Both the position numbers and the translations under genes were made by a program. The notes below the pieces were generated by a model. That model worked only from the letters and a program-made list of their open reading frames with translations. It did no database searches and had not been told where the DNA came from. Below are positions 22,274-32,207 of a stretch of DNA of 64,000 nt, piece after piece. Every line of letters starts with the position of its first letter. The stretch's first letter is position 1. This DNA comes from Clostridia bacterium. Lineage in GTDB: Bacteria > Bacillota > Clostridia > UMGS1840. Where the stretch lies: the NCBI GenBank assembly GCA_017625695.1, contig JAGAKI010000023.1, positions 1 to 64,000 of the forward strand. The letters are read 5' to 3'.

Positions 22274-23206
22274 TCAATCATGAATTGCTTGCTTACTTTT
22301 GCAGGATGCTGAAACAATATATTTAGGTCTGCCTTTAATTTCTTCATAAATGCGGGCAACATAGTAACCGATAATCCCCAAACTGATCATCATAATACTA
22401 CCAATGAAAATCGTAATGATAATCACGGTAGTCATTCCTTCCAGTGCCCTGCCCTGAATTTTGTCAACAAGTGCCCAAACTCCAAAAATACAAGTAATGA
22501 TGAGCATCATAATCCCCAGCACCGTAACAAGTTGCATAGGAATGGTAGAATATGCCGAAATATTAGAAACAGCATATTTTATCAAACCAACAGTAGACCA
22601 TTTTGAGGTTCCCTCTGTCCGCTCGCTCACTTCAAATTCTACGGTAGTTTTATTGTATCCAACCCAATAGGAAATTGCGCGGAAGAACCCTTTTCGTTCC
22701 GGAATGCTGTTGAGAATATCAATCACCTTTCGGTCAAGCAACTTAAAATCGGAAGCATTGGACATATCAAAACCGATTAACGAACTTAAAACAGAATAAA
22801 ACGCATTTGCGGCAAAAGAACGGAGTTTGCTTTCTTCTCCCCGGGATAACTTAATCCCCTCCACAATTTCAAAGCCCTGCTCCCACAAATGATACATTTC
22901 CACAATTTTTTGGGGAGGATGCTGCAAATCGCAGTCAATGACCACCGCACAGTCGCCCACAGCGGCAGCAAGGCCGGCTGAAATTGCCGCTTCTTTTCCA
23001 AAATTACGGGAAAAATGCAACCCGTTGACATGCGGGTAATCCTTCGCCAACGCTGAAATCCGTTTGTAGGTTTCATCGGAGGAGCCATCATCGATAAAAA
23101 TAATTTCGTGTAAAATAGATTCCCTTTCTAAAATCCTGTGAATGATGTGATAAGCATGCTCCACCATTCGCTCTTCATTATAAGCCGGAATAATCACAGA
23201 CAGCAA
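22274..23206 (-). CDS. GT2 glycosyltransferase, polyprenyl-phosphate sugar type (GtrB-like)
   Basis: About 310 residues. Start is probably the TTG at 23206 (GAGG eight bases upstream, giving MLSVIIPAYNEE); a GTG three codons earlier sits in the ribosome binding site. GT-A fold with IIFIDDGSSDETY, SRNFGKEAAISAGL and VIDCDLQHPP (DxD-type metal site), then two transmembrane helices (VLGIMMLIITCIFGVWALV and IIITIFIGSIMMISLGIIGYY). This is the DPM1/GtrB group that charges undecaprenyl phosphate with a sugar. It can feed the GtrII-like transferase at 37.6 kb and the GtrA-like flippase at 42.2 kb, giving the full GtrA/GtrB/GtrII set needed for side-chain glycosylation. Last gene of the EPS operon. 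Confidence 0.88.
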   Translation of the reverse strand: MLSVIIPAYNEERMVEHAYHIIHRILERESILHEIIFIDDGSSDETYKRISALAKDYPHVNGLHFSRNFGKEAAISAGLAAAVGDCAVVIDCDLQHPPQKIVEMYHLWEQGFEIVEGIKLSRGEESKLRSFAANAFYSVLSSLIGFDMSNASDFKLLDRKVIDILNSIPERKGFFRAISYWVGYNKTTVEFEVSERTEGTSKWSTVGLIKYAVSNISAYSTIPMQLVTVLGIMMLIITCIFGVWALVDKIQGRALEGMTTVIIITIFIGSIMMISLGIIGYYVARIYEEIKGRPKYIVSASCKSKQAIHD

Positions 23207-23216
23207 ACATATCACC

Positions 23217-24596
23217 TCACAATGAAATTTCTTCGTTTCGGAACAGTTCTTCCAAACGGCTGACCGGCATAGGACGATAACAGTAGTACCCCTGCATCAT
23301 ATCACAACCTGCTTCGGTAACTAATCGTTTGTGTTCCTCGGTTTCCACACCTTCACACAGAGTTTTCATTCCTAATTCCTTTGCGGTTTGCACGATATTT
23401 TTTAAAATCAAAAATCCCGTTTGAGTGGTAGCGTTACGAGTAATGTCCTTATCAATTTTTACAATATTGATATCAAAATTATGCAAGTCAGAAAATGAAG
23501 TATAACCTCTACCAAAATCGTCCAGCAATACCAAAAAGCCTTTTTCCTTTAATTTGGCAAGGTTTTCTGTCATCTGACGTGATTCGTCGGATGTCAGACT
23601 CTGGTCTTCTAAAATTTCTACCGCAAGGGAAGAAAAATTCAAACCATAGGACTCAGCAATCGCGATAACACTGTCTGAAAAAGTCGGGTCGCACAGGGTA
23701 GAACGGGAAAAATTAATGGTATACACATATTTTTGCCGTTTATCAGGATCTGAAGCAATCCATTTACAGTTTTTCTCAAAAATATAGTAATCAAATTTTT
23801 CATTCAAACCCAAAGATTGGACTGCGGACAAAAATCTGCCGGGAGACAACACACCGTCTGCCTGGGAGTTCAAACGAGAAAGCACTTCCGCACCAACGAT
23901 TTTTCCGGTTTTAGCATCCAAAATCGGCTGATATTCCAGAAAAAAGCGATTGTTATCAATTTCACTCTGAATGTTATTTTCCATTTTGATTTTCTGCTCC
24001 AAAGCTTTGGAACGAGTGCTGTCCCAACGGCAATAAGGCATCTTTTGTTCCTCTGCCATAGCACATGCCTGTTTGGCTCTGGACAACGCTTCGTCAAACT
24101 CCACTTCGGTGGACATTGCAGCATAATAACCAAAATATACTTCTGCCATTTTTACCGCTTCACTCTGCAACAAAACTGCCTGAATTTCAGAAAGACACTG
24201 TTTCATTATCTCTTCTGCTTCGGTATCTTTCTTAGGAATAACTGCCAAAAAATCGGTTTTGGTATAGGCACAAATTTCAGAAGTTTCCTCTCCGGAAAAC
24301 GCCTGTAAGAAAATGGGACGAATCTGGGACATAATACGAATCGCCTTGGACTCAGAATATAGACGATTCATACTATCCAAAGAAATTTCAACATAAACAA
24401 GAGAGCGGTTTTTCCTCTCTTTTTTCAAAGCGTCATAGGTGCTTTTTAATTTTCCAACACTGCTAAAGCCCTTTTCTTCTACACCGTTTACAGTTTTGAC
24501 ACATTTGACAGTAAAATACACCCCAATGCCTCCCATAATCAAACAAGCAAAAACAAGGATGGTGATGATGACATAAGGAAACTCAAAAATAACCAT
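23217..24596 (-). CDS. c-di-GMP phosphodiesterase: membrane anchor, degenerate GGDEF, EAL
   Basis: 459 residues. One N-terminal transmembrane helix (VIITILVFACLIMGGIGVYF), then a degenerate GGDEF domain (TDFLAVIP where GGDEF should be), then an EAL domain from about 210: FFLEYQPILDAKTGKIVGAEVLSRL (Glu of the EAL motif kept, as EVL), TINFSRSTL, VEILEDQS, VLLDDFGRGYTSFSDL, IVKIDKDI, CEGVETEEH and MQGYYCYRPM. All metal- and catalysis-linked acidic residues appear present, so it should hydrolyse c-di-GMP. It lies inside the EPS operon, 18 bases from its neighbour, so c-di-GMP is degraded by a product of the operon itself. Confidence 0.88.
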   Translation of the reverse strand: MVIFEFPYVIITILVFACLIMGGIGVYFTVKCVKTVNGVEEKGFSSVGKLKSTYDALKKERKNRSLVYVEISLDSMNRLYSESKAIRIMSQIRPIFLQAFSGEETSEICAYTKTDFLAVIPKKDTEAEEIMKQCLSEIQAVLLQSEAVKMAEVYFGYYAAMSTEVEFDEALSRAKQACAMAEEQKMPYCRWDSTRSKALEQKIKMENNIQSEIDNNRFFLEYQPILDAKTGKIVGAEVLSRLNSQADGVLSPGRFLSAVQSLGLNEKFDYYIFEKNCKWIASDPDKRQKYVYTINFSRSTLCDPTFSDSVIAIAESYGLNFSSLAVEILEDQSLTSDESRQMTENLAKLKEKGFLVLLDDFGRGYTSFSDLHNFDINIVKIDKDITRNATTQTGFLILKNIVQTAKELGMKTLCEGVETEEHKRLVTEAGCDMMQGYYCYRPMPVSRLEELFRNEEISL

Positions 24597-24614
24597 ATTG
24601 GTTGACTCCTGTTC

Positions 24615-25694
24615 TTAGTTTTTGGTAAAAATAGGAAACACGGTAGTGCCTCCGGTCTGACGAAATCCCTGTTCATTTGCGGTTTTTAAGCAGGCTTTTC
24701 CATCACGAAGAGCATCTTTTTTCCGTCGTAACAGTTCTGATAACACAAAAATGGGATTGATATTTAGCAGACCTTTGATAATCTCTGCTTTCCCCACACC
24801 GTTCCTCTTATATTCTGCTAAGCTTTCCATCATAACATAAGATAAATCTTTTTTTAAGAAAGCTTTTGTTTTCTTATTGATTTGTTTGATATAAGCGTAA
24901 AATTGCAACCATGAATCAATATTGCAAGCTTCTTTAAAATAAATTCCACGGATATAGAAGTCTGCCAGATCGTTTTCCATGGGTGCTAACAATTTTTCGT
25001 AATAGGTATGCTGAATCTTCAGCACTTCCTCATGCTGTCTGGCAAGAGTGGTAGCTGTAATTTGCTTATCATGCAAGCGATAGAGCAATAGATACTCCGG
25101 TAAAATGGCAAGCTTTAAACCGGAATACGCCATACGGGTCCAAAGTTCTAAATCTTCCGTACAGGTCAAAGTGGTATCATAGAGAAATTCTTTGAAAACC
25201 TCTGCCTTTGCAATCACGCCGGGATGCAGGATAGGATTGGCAATCAACAACATTGCACGAATAGCATCACTATCGCAACGTCCACCACAACCGCCGGAAG
25301 AAATCACTCCGTTTTTCAAAGTGAAAAACCGACAGGATGACAAGGAAATCTCCGGATGTTCTTCCATAAACCGATACTGAACTTCCAAACGATTGGGCAG
25401 GCAAATATCATCTGCATCCATACGGGCAATATATTTGCCGGAAGAAAGAGAAATCGCCTTATTTAAAGATTTGGGAAGTCTCAGATTCCCCTCGTTGGTA
25501 TGTACTTTAATACGGCTGTCCTTTGTAGCGTAGGTCGCTAAAATCTCAGCAGTAGAATCCTTGGAGCAGTCGTTAATGACCACCAATTCCCAATCTGAAA
25601 AAGTCTGTGCAAGGATGCTGTCAATGGTTTCTGCCAGATAGTCTTCGCCGTTATATACACTCATTATGACGGAAATTTTCGGTGTTTCACTCAT
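24615..25694 (-). CDS. GT2 family glycosyltransferase
   Basis: 359 residues. N-terminal GT-A domain: ISVIMSVYNGEDYLAETIDSILAQTFSDWELVVINDCSKDSTAEIL and GKYIARMDADDICLPNRLE with the DxD (DAD). The C-terminal 130 residues are helical and basic, without membrane spans, ending in an unmatched tail (GKACLKTANEQGFRQTGG). Cytoplasmic, adds one sugar to the lipid-linked EPS repeat unit. Sugar not predictable. Confidence 0.88.
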   Translation of the reverse strand: MSETPKISVIMSVYNGEDYLAETIDSILAQTFSDWELVVINDCSKDSTAEILATYATKDSRIKVHTNEGNLRLPKSLNKAISLSSGKYIARMDADDICLPNRLEVQYRFMEEHPEISLSSCRFFTLKNGVISSGGCGGRCDSDAIRAMLLIANPILHPGVIAKAEVFKEFLYDTTLTCTEDLELWTRMAYSGLKLAILPEYLLLYRLHDKQITATTLARQHEEVLKIQHTYYEKLLAPMENDLADFYIRGIYFKEACNIDSWLQFYAYIKQINKKTKAFLKKDLSYVMMESLAEYKRNGVGKAEIIKGLLNINPIFVLSELLRRKKDALRDGKACLKTANEQGFRQTGGTTVFPIFTKN

Positions 25695-25699
25695 AGGTT

Positions 25700-26719
25700 T
25701 TAACCTCTCTTTACGATGGATTTCAATCGTTTACAAATATTTAAAAAATAAAATAATACTCTGATTTGTTTTTTTCTGATAAGATACAACCCGATGCGGG
25801 TTTTTGCAGTAAGATGAGAAAAATGTGCTTGTTTCAGATAAGAAAAATTCTTGTGAGCAACTATTTTTTCCGTGAGTTCCCCAATACATTCAAAGTGATT
25901 GCCCTCTGCCGCTGCTGCTAAAATAGCAAAGCACATAAAGAAATAATAACGGCAAAGCTGCATAGAAAAATCGCTTGGCTTTGCTATGTTCAGATTGGTA
26001 AGATGTTCTAAAATCTGCCAAACCTTTTCCACTTGGGCAGTATTGAACTTTTTGGACATAGAATCGGTCCGAACCCGATAAAAATAGGTGATTTTTGAGC
26101 TGACATATACTTTTTTGGCTTCCAGATAACAAGGAAATACACAGCAAAGGTCTTCTCCAAGAGAAATCTTGGGATTTACTGCCAACTGATGCGGCAACAA
26201 AAGTTCCCGTTTGATAACTTTCCCGGACAGATAGTAGGACATATGTTCCATAGATGAGTCGGATAACAGTTTGGGGAAAATATGTTTTTTTAGTTTTTCG
26301 CCTTCGTAGATTCCCTCCGGCAGACCATCATCGGTAATGGCAATGGTAATGTTTTCCCGCACCCAACGGTAAGCAAAGCTGATGATATCCGGATTGGATT
26401 CTATAAGAATACGGTAGGCACACGCTAAAGTATCAGGTTCTATCATATCATCGGAATCCAGATTCAGAACAAACTTTCCCGCTGCGTGTCGGATACCGGT
26501 CTGTCTGGCTCCAGCCAGTCCTTTATTTTCTTGATGAATCACTCGAATACGACTGTCTTGTGACTGATAATTGTCACAAATGGCAGGACAAGTATCGGTA
26601 GAACCGTCATCCACCAGAATCAACTCAAAATCGGGAAAGGTTTGTGCAAGCACACTTTCCACACATTCACCGAGATACTTTTCCACATTATAGACGGGGA
26701 CAATCACCGAAAAAATCAT
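25700..26719 (-). CDS. GT2 family glycosyltransferase
   Basis: 339 residues. FSVIVPVYNVEKYLGECVESVLAQTFPDFELILVDDGSTDTCPAICDNY, LAGARQTGIRHAAGKFVLNLDSDDMIEPDTL (metal site DSDD) identify a GT-A enzyme of the EpsJ/CpsI kind. C-terminal half is helical, with a Cys-containing FSMQLCRYYFFMCFAILAAAAEG segment that may sit on the membrane. Good ribosome binding site (AGGAG). One of three adjacent GT2 genes. Confidence 0.88.
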   Translation of the reverse strand: MIFSVIVPVYNVEKYLGECVESVLAQTFPDFELILVDDGSTDTCPAICDNYQSQDSRIRVIHQENKGLAGARQTGIRHAAGKFVLNLDSDDMIEPDTLACAYRILIESNPDIISFAYRWVRENITIAITDDGLPEGIYEGEKLKKHIFPKLLSDSSMEHMSYYLSGKVIKRELLLPHQLAVNPKISLGEDLCCVFPCYLEAKKVYVSSKITYFYRVRTDSMSKKFNTAQVEKVWQILEHLTNLNIAKPSDFSMQLCRYYFFMCFAILAAAAEGNHFECIGELTEKIVAHKNFSYLKQAHFSHLTAKTRIGLYLIRKKQIRVLFYFLNICKRLKSIVKRG

Positions 26720-26729
26720 ACTTGTTCTC

Positions 26730-27788
26730 CTATCTGCTTCGCAAGTCTACCAATATTTTCTGGATCCAATAGAGTCGATATTTGATAGCATAGGCAAACA
26801 CTGCCTGTTTGAAAGGTAACGTACCAAGCGGATACGCTTTTAATGCCTTGCGGGTGACTTCATTGGCAGCAATTTGTTTCAAACGGTCACGAAGCCGTGC
26901 ATACGGAAAGTTATTTTCTTTGGCAAACAAAATCTCCTGTGCCGCAACCACACGGCAAAACGCCTGCCAGAACCGGTCTAAATAAATCTGATACTCCTCT
27001 TTTTCTCCATCTTTCTGAAAGCGGTTTTGGGCTTCATGATAAAATATCAGCCCCTTTTCAAAACGGTCTTTTCGATAGGATTTTGAAATGGATGTTTCAT
27101 TTCTGAAATAGCGGTACAAAGCGTTGGGAATCCCAGTTGCCTTACCGATACATCCGATATAGTCAATCATAAACAGTGCATCCTCGGAAAGCATTGCCCG
27201 CTCCGATACAAACTGTAAATTGTTTTTTGCAATAATCTCCCGACAAAACAGATTTTTCCAGACACTCATACCATATTTGCTGTCTTCACTTTCGTGGGGT
27301 AACGCTCCCACAATACCATATTTTAAGTGGTTTAATTCCCGTGGAGTGGTAAAATGGGTATCTTTTTCAAAAAAGGACTGCCGGACTTTGGAACCGTCAT
27401 TTTTAAACATGGTTCCATCCACATAAATTACTCCTGACATTACAAGCTCTGCCTGATATTGTTCCGCTGCCGAAACCAAGGTTTCAAACATCTCAGGTTC
27501 TGCCAGGTCATCGGAATCGACAAATCCGATGTACTTGCCCGTAGCAAGCTTCAATCCGGCATTTCGTGCCATGCCCGCTCCTTCATTTGGTTTATGGATG
27601 ACCTTGATTCTGGGGTCATTTTTTGCAAATTCGTCACAAATAGAGGGACTTTGGTCAAGGGAAGAATCATCCACCAATATGATTTCAATGTCTTGTATGG
27701 TTTGGTTTTGCAGGGATTCTACACATCTGCCCAGATACTTTTCCACATTGTATACCGGAACAATGATGCTAACGGTTACATCCCCCAT
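26730..27788 (-). CDS. GT2 family glycosyltransferase
   Basis: 352 residues from the ATG at 27788 behind GGAGG; an in-frame GTG three codons upstream overlaps that site. VTVSIIVPVYNVEKYLGRCVESLQNQTIQDIEIILVDDSSLDQSPSICDEF and GAGMARNAGLKLATGKYIGFVDSDDLAEPEMFE (DSDD) are the GT-A elements. The start overlaps the end of the preceding GT4 gene by about 20 bases, showing tight coupling. It shares the VPVYNVEKYLG block with the gene after it, suggesting duplication within the operon. Confidence 0.88.
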   Translation of the reverse strand: MGDVTVSIIVPVYNVEKYLGRCVESLQNQTIQDIEIILVDDSSLDQSPSICDEFAKNDPRIKVIHKPNEGAGMARNAGLKLATGKYIGFVDSDDLAEPEMFETLVSAAEQYQAELVMSGVIYVDGTMFKNDGSKVRQSFFEKDTHFTTPRELNHLKYGIVGALPHESEDSKYGMSVWKNLFCREIIAKNNLQFVSERAMLSEDALFMIDYIGCIGKATGIPNALYRYFRNETSISKSYRKDRFEKGLIFYHEAQNRFQKDGEKEEYQIYLDRFWQAFCRVVAAQEILFAKENNFPYARLRDRLKQIAANEVTRKALKAYPLGTLPFKQAVFAYAIKYRLYWIQKILVDLRSR

Positions 27789-29004
27789 TTGGTTCACCTC
27801 CGGCCATAATGGACTGATACTTTTCCAACAAAATATTACAATAATCTTCTACGCTATAGATACTGTTTTGAATGGTTTCACAAGATTTCTTCAGCTTGTT
27901 ATAATACACTTCATCCTCAAGCGTTTTACGAATGGCATCGGCAATTCCACGGGGCGTTGCATCCTCTGCCAGTGTTCCTGTAATACCGTTTTCTACCAAC
28001 TCTGCCATACCGCCGTAATTCATCGTAACCACAGGAACACCCATGGAATGAGCTTCTAAAATGGATAACGGACAGTTTTCGTAGCACACCGACGGCAGTA
28101 AAAGAAGTTTTGCGTTTCCCATCACCTCGGTCAGCTTTTCTCCGGTAAGAAAGCCTAACCGTTTGATATTGGAGATTCCCGAAAGAAGTTCTTCGTCGGG
28201 ACCGTTTCCTGCAACCAGGAAGGTGTACTGCGGCAACAATCCGGCAGTTTGTGCAAGATACTCTACCCCTTTTTCACGGGATAATCGTCCTACAAAGACA
28301 ATGTAAGGTTCTGTAACAGCAGTAGTTTTTGTAAACTGCTTTTTATTGATGAAATTATGAATGGTATAGGTTTTTCCCTGATAAAAAGAATGTGCTGACT
28401 GCAACTTCTGTTCCAGAAAATGACTGGGACAGATAAATAAATCTACTTTTTTATAGGTTTTTAAACTTCTGTATAGTTTTGCTTCGATAAAGCCTAAAAT
28501 GCTTTTTACCAAAGAGCCGTGAATACAGCGGTTTTTGATACATCCGATATGAGAACCGCCCAGACAACGCTCACAGGGTTCATTTTTGCGAAAATTATAA
28601 AGCAGATGATTGGGACAAACCATCTGATAGTCGTGAACGGTTTGCACCAGTGGTATCCCCCGTTGTTTCACCGCATAAATAATGGAAGGTGTCAGCTGAA
28701 AATTGATATTATTCATATGTACCACATCGGGCTGAAAACGGTCCAAAACTTCCCCGATTTTCCGTTTTGCCTCCGGGGAGTATAAAATACGGAAGGGATA
28801 TAAAAATCTGCCCAAACCTGTCGAATGAAAGTCCATATTACAGGTATACTGTTTTGCCGAATTGCCAACGGTGTTTTTTTCATCATACATTCCGAAATAC
28901 TCCACCTGATGCCCCATTTTAGCCAAACAATCTCCCAATGAAAGCATATAGCTTTCGCTTCCGCCGCGAGGATAGAGAAATTTATTAACCATTAATATTT
29001 TCAT
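27769..29004 (-). CDS. GT4 family glycosyltransferase
   Basis: 411 residues. GT-B enzyme: N-terminal acceptor domain starting MKILMVNKFLYPRGGSESYMLSLGDCLAKMGH, and the C-terminal nucleotide-sugar domain with IVFVGRLSREKGVEYLAQTA, and the EX7E region LLLPSVCYENCPLSILEAHSMGVPVVTMNYGGMAELV. A four-cysteine cluster (CERCLGGSHIGCIKNRC, residues about 140-160) may bind a metal; it is common in this subgroup. Adds a sugar to the repeat unit with retention. Confidence 0.9.
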   Translation of the reverse strand: MKILMVNKFLYPRGGSESYMLSLGDCLAKMGHQVEYFGMYDEKNTVGNSAKQYTCNMDFHSTGLGRFLYPFRILYSPEAKRKIGEVLDRFQPDVVHMNNINFQLTPSIIYAVKQRGIPLVQTVHDYQMVCPNHLLYNFRKNEPCERCLGGSHIGCIKNRCIHGSLVKSILGFIEAKLYRSLKTYKKVDLFICPSHFLEQKLQSAHSFYQGKTYTIHNFINKKQFTKTTAVTEPYIVFVGRLSREKGVEYLAQTAGLLPQYTFLVAGNGPDEELLSGISNIKRLGFLTGEKLTEVMGNAKLLLLPSVCYENCPLSILEAHSMGVPVVTMNYGGMAELVENGITGTLAEDATPRGIADAIRKTLEDEVYYNKLKKSCETIQNSIYSVEDYCNILLEKYQSIMAGGEPNGGCNR

Positions 29005-30287
29005 TTTGTTCTCTCCTCACTTTCCGAATATCCAAACACAGCCTGTTTGGTTTCTTTTACCCGGCTGTCAAAATTACAGCCAATCATCAGAATCGCCAGA
29101 ACTCCCGTTAACAACGGATAGTTCATGGTATTATCGGTCGATGATACGATAATCAGATATAAGGTAAGTATAAAGGTAACAATGGCGTTTTCTGTTTGTC
29201 CTTTTCTGCCAAAGTACCAAACCCTTACCAGAGTCATTGATGCCAGCCAGATGATATAACCAAAAAAACCAAGGTCAATGAAATGCTGTAAAAAGTCGTT
29301 ATGAACCGATGCAACACCAACCTTCATAAAGGTATTGAGCTGATAGGTTAAAAATCCGATACCGTTCCCCAAAAAGCTGGGAGAAAACTCATAAAACTTA
29401 TCCACAGCATCGTAAATTTCCACACGACCGCTGGTATTAATGCCGGCTTTTTCCAATAAGGTAAATACATCCAGTTTAATCAGTCCCACATAGCCCACCA
29501 AAATCAAAATGGTAAGAACGCAAAGGAAAGTAACTGAATTCTTTGCGAGCTTTTGGTTATATTTTGCAATCCACTTAAGCAAAAGTCCAAATGCCCAACA
29601 AACTGCAATGGCAATGATGCCGATTCGTTTAAATGCTGCAACAAAGCAAAAAAGATTCAAACAAAGCAACACCAAGAACCAAAGCTTTTTTTGGGGTTTA
29701 TATAACATATAAATCAGATAAGCACCCAGACAAAAGGCAAGCTCATGGATTTCCGCCTGCACGATGATATCCCCGGTTTCTCCCGCAAAAGTAATAATCA
29801 GAGTAATAAATTCAGAAAAGAAACTTCCCAAACCGTTTTCTATTATAATGGTAGCAATCATCAGCAAATTAGCAACCAGAATTGCCACCAAATTATACCA
29901 GATGCCCTTTTCTCCAAAAACATAAAGAAAGGCACCTGCCGCCAGGGCAAACGAGAGCATATTGGTATAAATGAACGAACTGGAAAGTCCACGAGATATT
30001 ACATCTGTCGGCACAGTTCCCACAAACCACACAAACAAAGAAACCACCGTAGTGACAAGCAAAGGGGTACTGTAGACCAAAGCCCCCTTGAAGGCAGTAA
30101 ATCCCCTTTCGATATTGGGTTGATACAAAAACATACAAATGGCAGACCCTGCCAAAACTACGGCAAAGGCGTGACGGTAGGTGATATGAAGTCCAATCTG
30201 GATGGCTTCTGTCAGGAAATAATACATCAGAACAGCCACAATCATAAAGTAAAATACTTTGATTTTTTCTCCGATGCTTTTCTCCAT
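29001..30287 (-). CDS. O-antigen/EPS polymerase-like membrane protein (Wzy)
   Basis: 428 residues with about 11 hydrophobic segments and a large loop near residues 290-330 (NTSGRVEIYDAVDKFYEFSPSFLGNGIGFLTYQ) that fits the Wzy_C/O-antigen ligase pattern (GR...GxG). Wzy enzymes join lipid-linked repeat units on the outer face of the membrane. It lies beside the two Wzz-like genes, as expected. No catalytic motif is strict in this family, so ligase or polymerase cannot be told apart by sequence; the gene set makes polymerase more likely. Confidence 0.8.
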   Translation of the reverse strand: MEKSIGEKIKVFYFMIVAVLMYYFLTEAIQIGLHITYRHAFAVVLAGSAICMFLYQPNIERGFTAFKGALVYSTPLLVTTVVSLFVWFVGTVPTDVISRGLSSSFIYTNMLSFALAAGAFLYVFGEKGIWYNLVAILVANLLMIATIIIENGLGSFFSEFITLIITFAGETGDIIVQAEIHELAFCLGAYLIYMLYKPQKKLWFLVLLCLNLFCFVAAFKRIGIIAIAVCWAFGLLLKWIAKYNQKLAKNSVTFLCVLTILILVGYVGLIKLDVFTLLEKAGINTSGRVEIYDAVDKFYEFSPSFLGNGIGFLTYQLNTFMKVGVASVHNDFLQHFIDLGFFGYIIWLASMTLVRVWYFGRKGQTENAIVTFILTLYLIIVSSTDNTMNYPLLTGVLAILMIGCNFDSRVKETKQAVFGYSESEERTK

Positions 30288-30320
30288 ATAGCCTACCCTC
30301 CTTCCCGTTTTTCAAATCAA

Positions 30321-32186
30321 TTAAACAGTTGTTTCATTCGCTTCCGAGCAATAAGATTTTTTATTCTGAATTGCTTCGGAAAGCAGTTTTCTTGCAGTTT
30401 TGTTTTCTTTGAACGTTTCTGCAATACCAATTTTATATTCGACAGGAACATTCTGCCACTCATCGCGTTCATCCAGACGCAGACGGAACAGACGCATAAT
30501 GTCTTCCACGGTAATCAGGTCAGATTTTTTCACCAAAACTACGAAGCTTCCGTTTCCGTTATAAATAAAGTCGGCATCGGTTTTTCCAAAAGATTCTTTC
30601 AGATAAACAGTAAACAGTTTTAAAATACCGTCGCCTGCTTCCCTACTGAAATTCTGATTGATTTGCATAAGATTTGAAAGATCTGCCATACAGTAAACCA
30701 CACCGTCATCCAGCAGTTTTTTATCCATAGATTTTAAGTATTTATCCAGATATGCACGGTTTCCGAACGAAGTCAGATGGTCGGTATAGAACAGATAATG
30801 CACAATGTCTCCCATTCTGCCGCACACAATGGCTCCGCCGCAGCATAAAACTACCAGGAAGAAGAAAGCGATAATAGTATAAAGAGTTACATTTACACTT
30901 TCTTTTACAGATGCAGTAGACAATACAGAAATGTAGCTTGCACCAAGATATTCGTTATATTCATCGTTGGTTTGCATATTGAGATTATAAAGCTTGGTCA
31001 GCTCCTCTACCAGAGACAGAATTTCTTCTTCCACTTGCTGACTGAGTTTATCATATTCAGGATTGTGAATCTGCGTACAGGTTTTTAAAGAAGCGGCACA
31101 TTCACCGTTTCCGCAAGCACCGGTACATTTCTGGAAGGTATCAATAACATAACGGCAATAAGCAGAATCAATCACTGCATGTTCTTTATTTTCGTTATGT
31201 TCTCTCCAACTGTAGATTAGCTCATCGTAGGTAACCGTCTGGTCTCCTGCAAAATCCTGCAGATTCTTTTCGTGAAGATTATCTAAGATGTACTCATAGG
31301 TAATATTGGTATTACCGGAATCCCGCATTTTCTTTACATAAGCATCAATAACGGTTACCACGTCTTCCACAATGCTCATTTCCTTTTCGTTGGAAATGTT
31401 GTTGTTGTCGATTCTTGTGGTATAGTCGGAAATTAAAACAGACTTATTTTTGGTCAGCTGATATTTATAGATTTTGGAAAATAATGCTGACACCTTCACC
31501 TGACGTAGGTAATTGAAATCTTCTGCCAGGTCGCTGAAGGAAACACCGGATTTGGTAGAACGGTAGTAATGGTGCTGTTCCATTCTCTGATACAGTGTAC
31601 TCAAGGTTTCTTCCACACTTTTATCAATCAGTTCCACCATTTCGATATAATCGTAATTTCCGCTTTGCAGATTTTCAATGGTGTTGTTGGCAGGTGCCAC
31701 GTTGACATATTTCTGACTGAACTGTGCAAAATACACGTCCAGTGTTTCATCTAAAATTGTTCTTGCAAATGCAGCGCCTTCTCCGCTGGTTGCGGTAAAG
31801 GACACAATATAGGTGCTGGGTTCGTAGATATATTCCTCGCCCTCTTCCAGCTTGGCTTCTTTCTGTGCCACCTTATCTGCATCATAAATAGGGGTAATAT
31901 CAATACGGGAAATCAGACTGTCTACCGAATAAATCCCGGTGAGGCCCATCCTGTCAACCACCTTGGACATGACGGAAGAGGATTTGATTTCATTCACATC
32001 CAGTTTATCCCCGGTGGGAGCCAACCCCTGTTCTGCACGATCGTCGTTGTAATGAATCACCTCTGAAGCAACATAAGTATTTGAGGTGGACAATTTATAA
32101 TATACCGCATAGGTTGCCAACAGACAAAACACAACAATGAACGGCAGAATTTTTTTCATATATCTTGAAATTTGAAACTCTTTCAT
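30321..32186 (-). CDS. Wzz-like polysaccharide co-polymerase fused to a degenerate GGDEF domain
   Basis: 621 residues. Transmembrane helix 1 (ILPFIVVFCLLATYAVYYKL), then about 390 extracellular residues with the Wzz-type start (TSNTYVASEVIHYNDDRA ... DVNEIKSSSVMSKVVDRMGL), a Cys-rich patch (CTGACGNGECAASLKTC), helix 2 (TLYTIIAFFFLVVLCCGGAIVC), and a cytoplasmic GGDEF-type domain: TDHLTSFGNRAYLDKYL, ADLSNLMQINQNFSREAGDGIL and NGNGSFVVLVKK where GGDEF should be. The active site is lost (GNGSF, about residue 545), so it could bind c-di-GMP or GTP rather than make c-di-GMP. It takes the place of a chain-length regulator with a built-in signal input. No tyrosine kinase domain. Confidence 0.8.
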   Translation of the reverse strand: MKEFQISRYMKKILPFIVVFCLLATYAVYYKLSTSNTYVASEVIHYNDDRAEQGLAPTGDKLDVNEIKSSSVMSKVVDRMGLTGIYSVDSLISRIDITPIYDADKVAQKEAKLEEGEEYIYEPSTYIVSFTATSGEGAAFARTILDETLDVYFAQFSQKYVNVAPANNTIENLQSGNYDYIEMVELIDKSVEETLSTLYQRMEQHHYYRSTKSGVSFSDLAEDFNYLRQVKVSALFSKIYKYQLTKNKSVLISDYTTRIDNNNISNEKEMSIVEDVVTVIDAYVKKMRDSGNTNITYEYILDNLHEKNLQDFAGDQTVTYDELIYSWREHNENKEHAVIDSAYCRYVIDTFQKCTGACGNGECAASLKTCTQIHNPEYDKLSQQVEEEILSLVEELTKLYNLNMQTNDEYNEYLGASYISVLSTASVKESVNVTLYTIIAFFFLVVLCCGGAIVCGRMGDIVHYLFYTDHLTSFGNRAYLDKYLKSMDKKLLDDGVVYCMADLSNLMQINQNFSREAGDGILKLFTVYLKESFGKTDADFIYNGNGSFVVLVKKSDLITVEDIMRLFRLRLDERDEWQNVPVEYKIGIAETFKENKTARKLLSEAIQNKKSYCSEANETTV

Positions 32187-32207
32187 TTCTTTCTTCCTCC
32201 GTTCATT

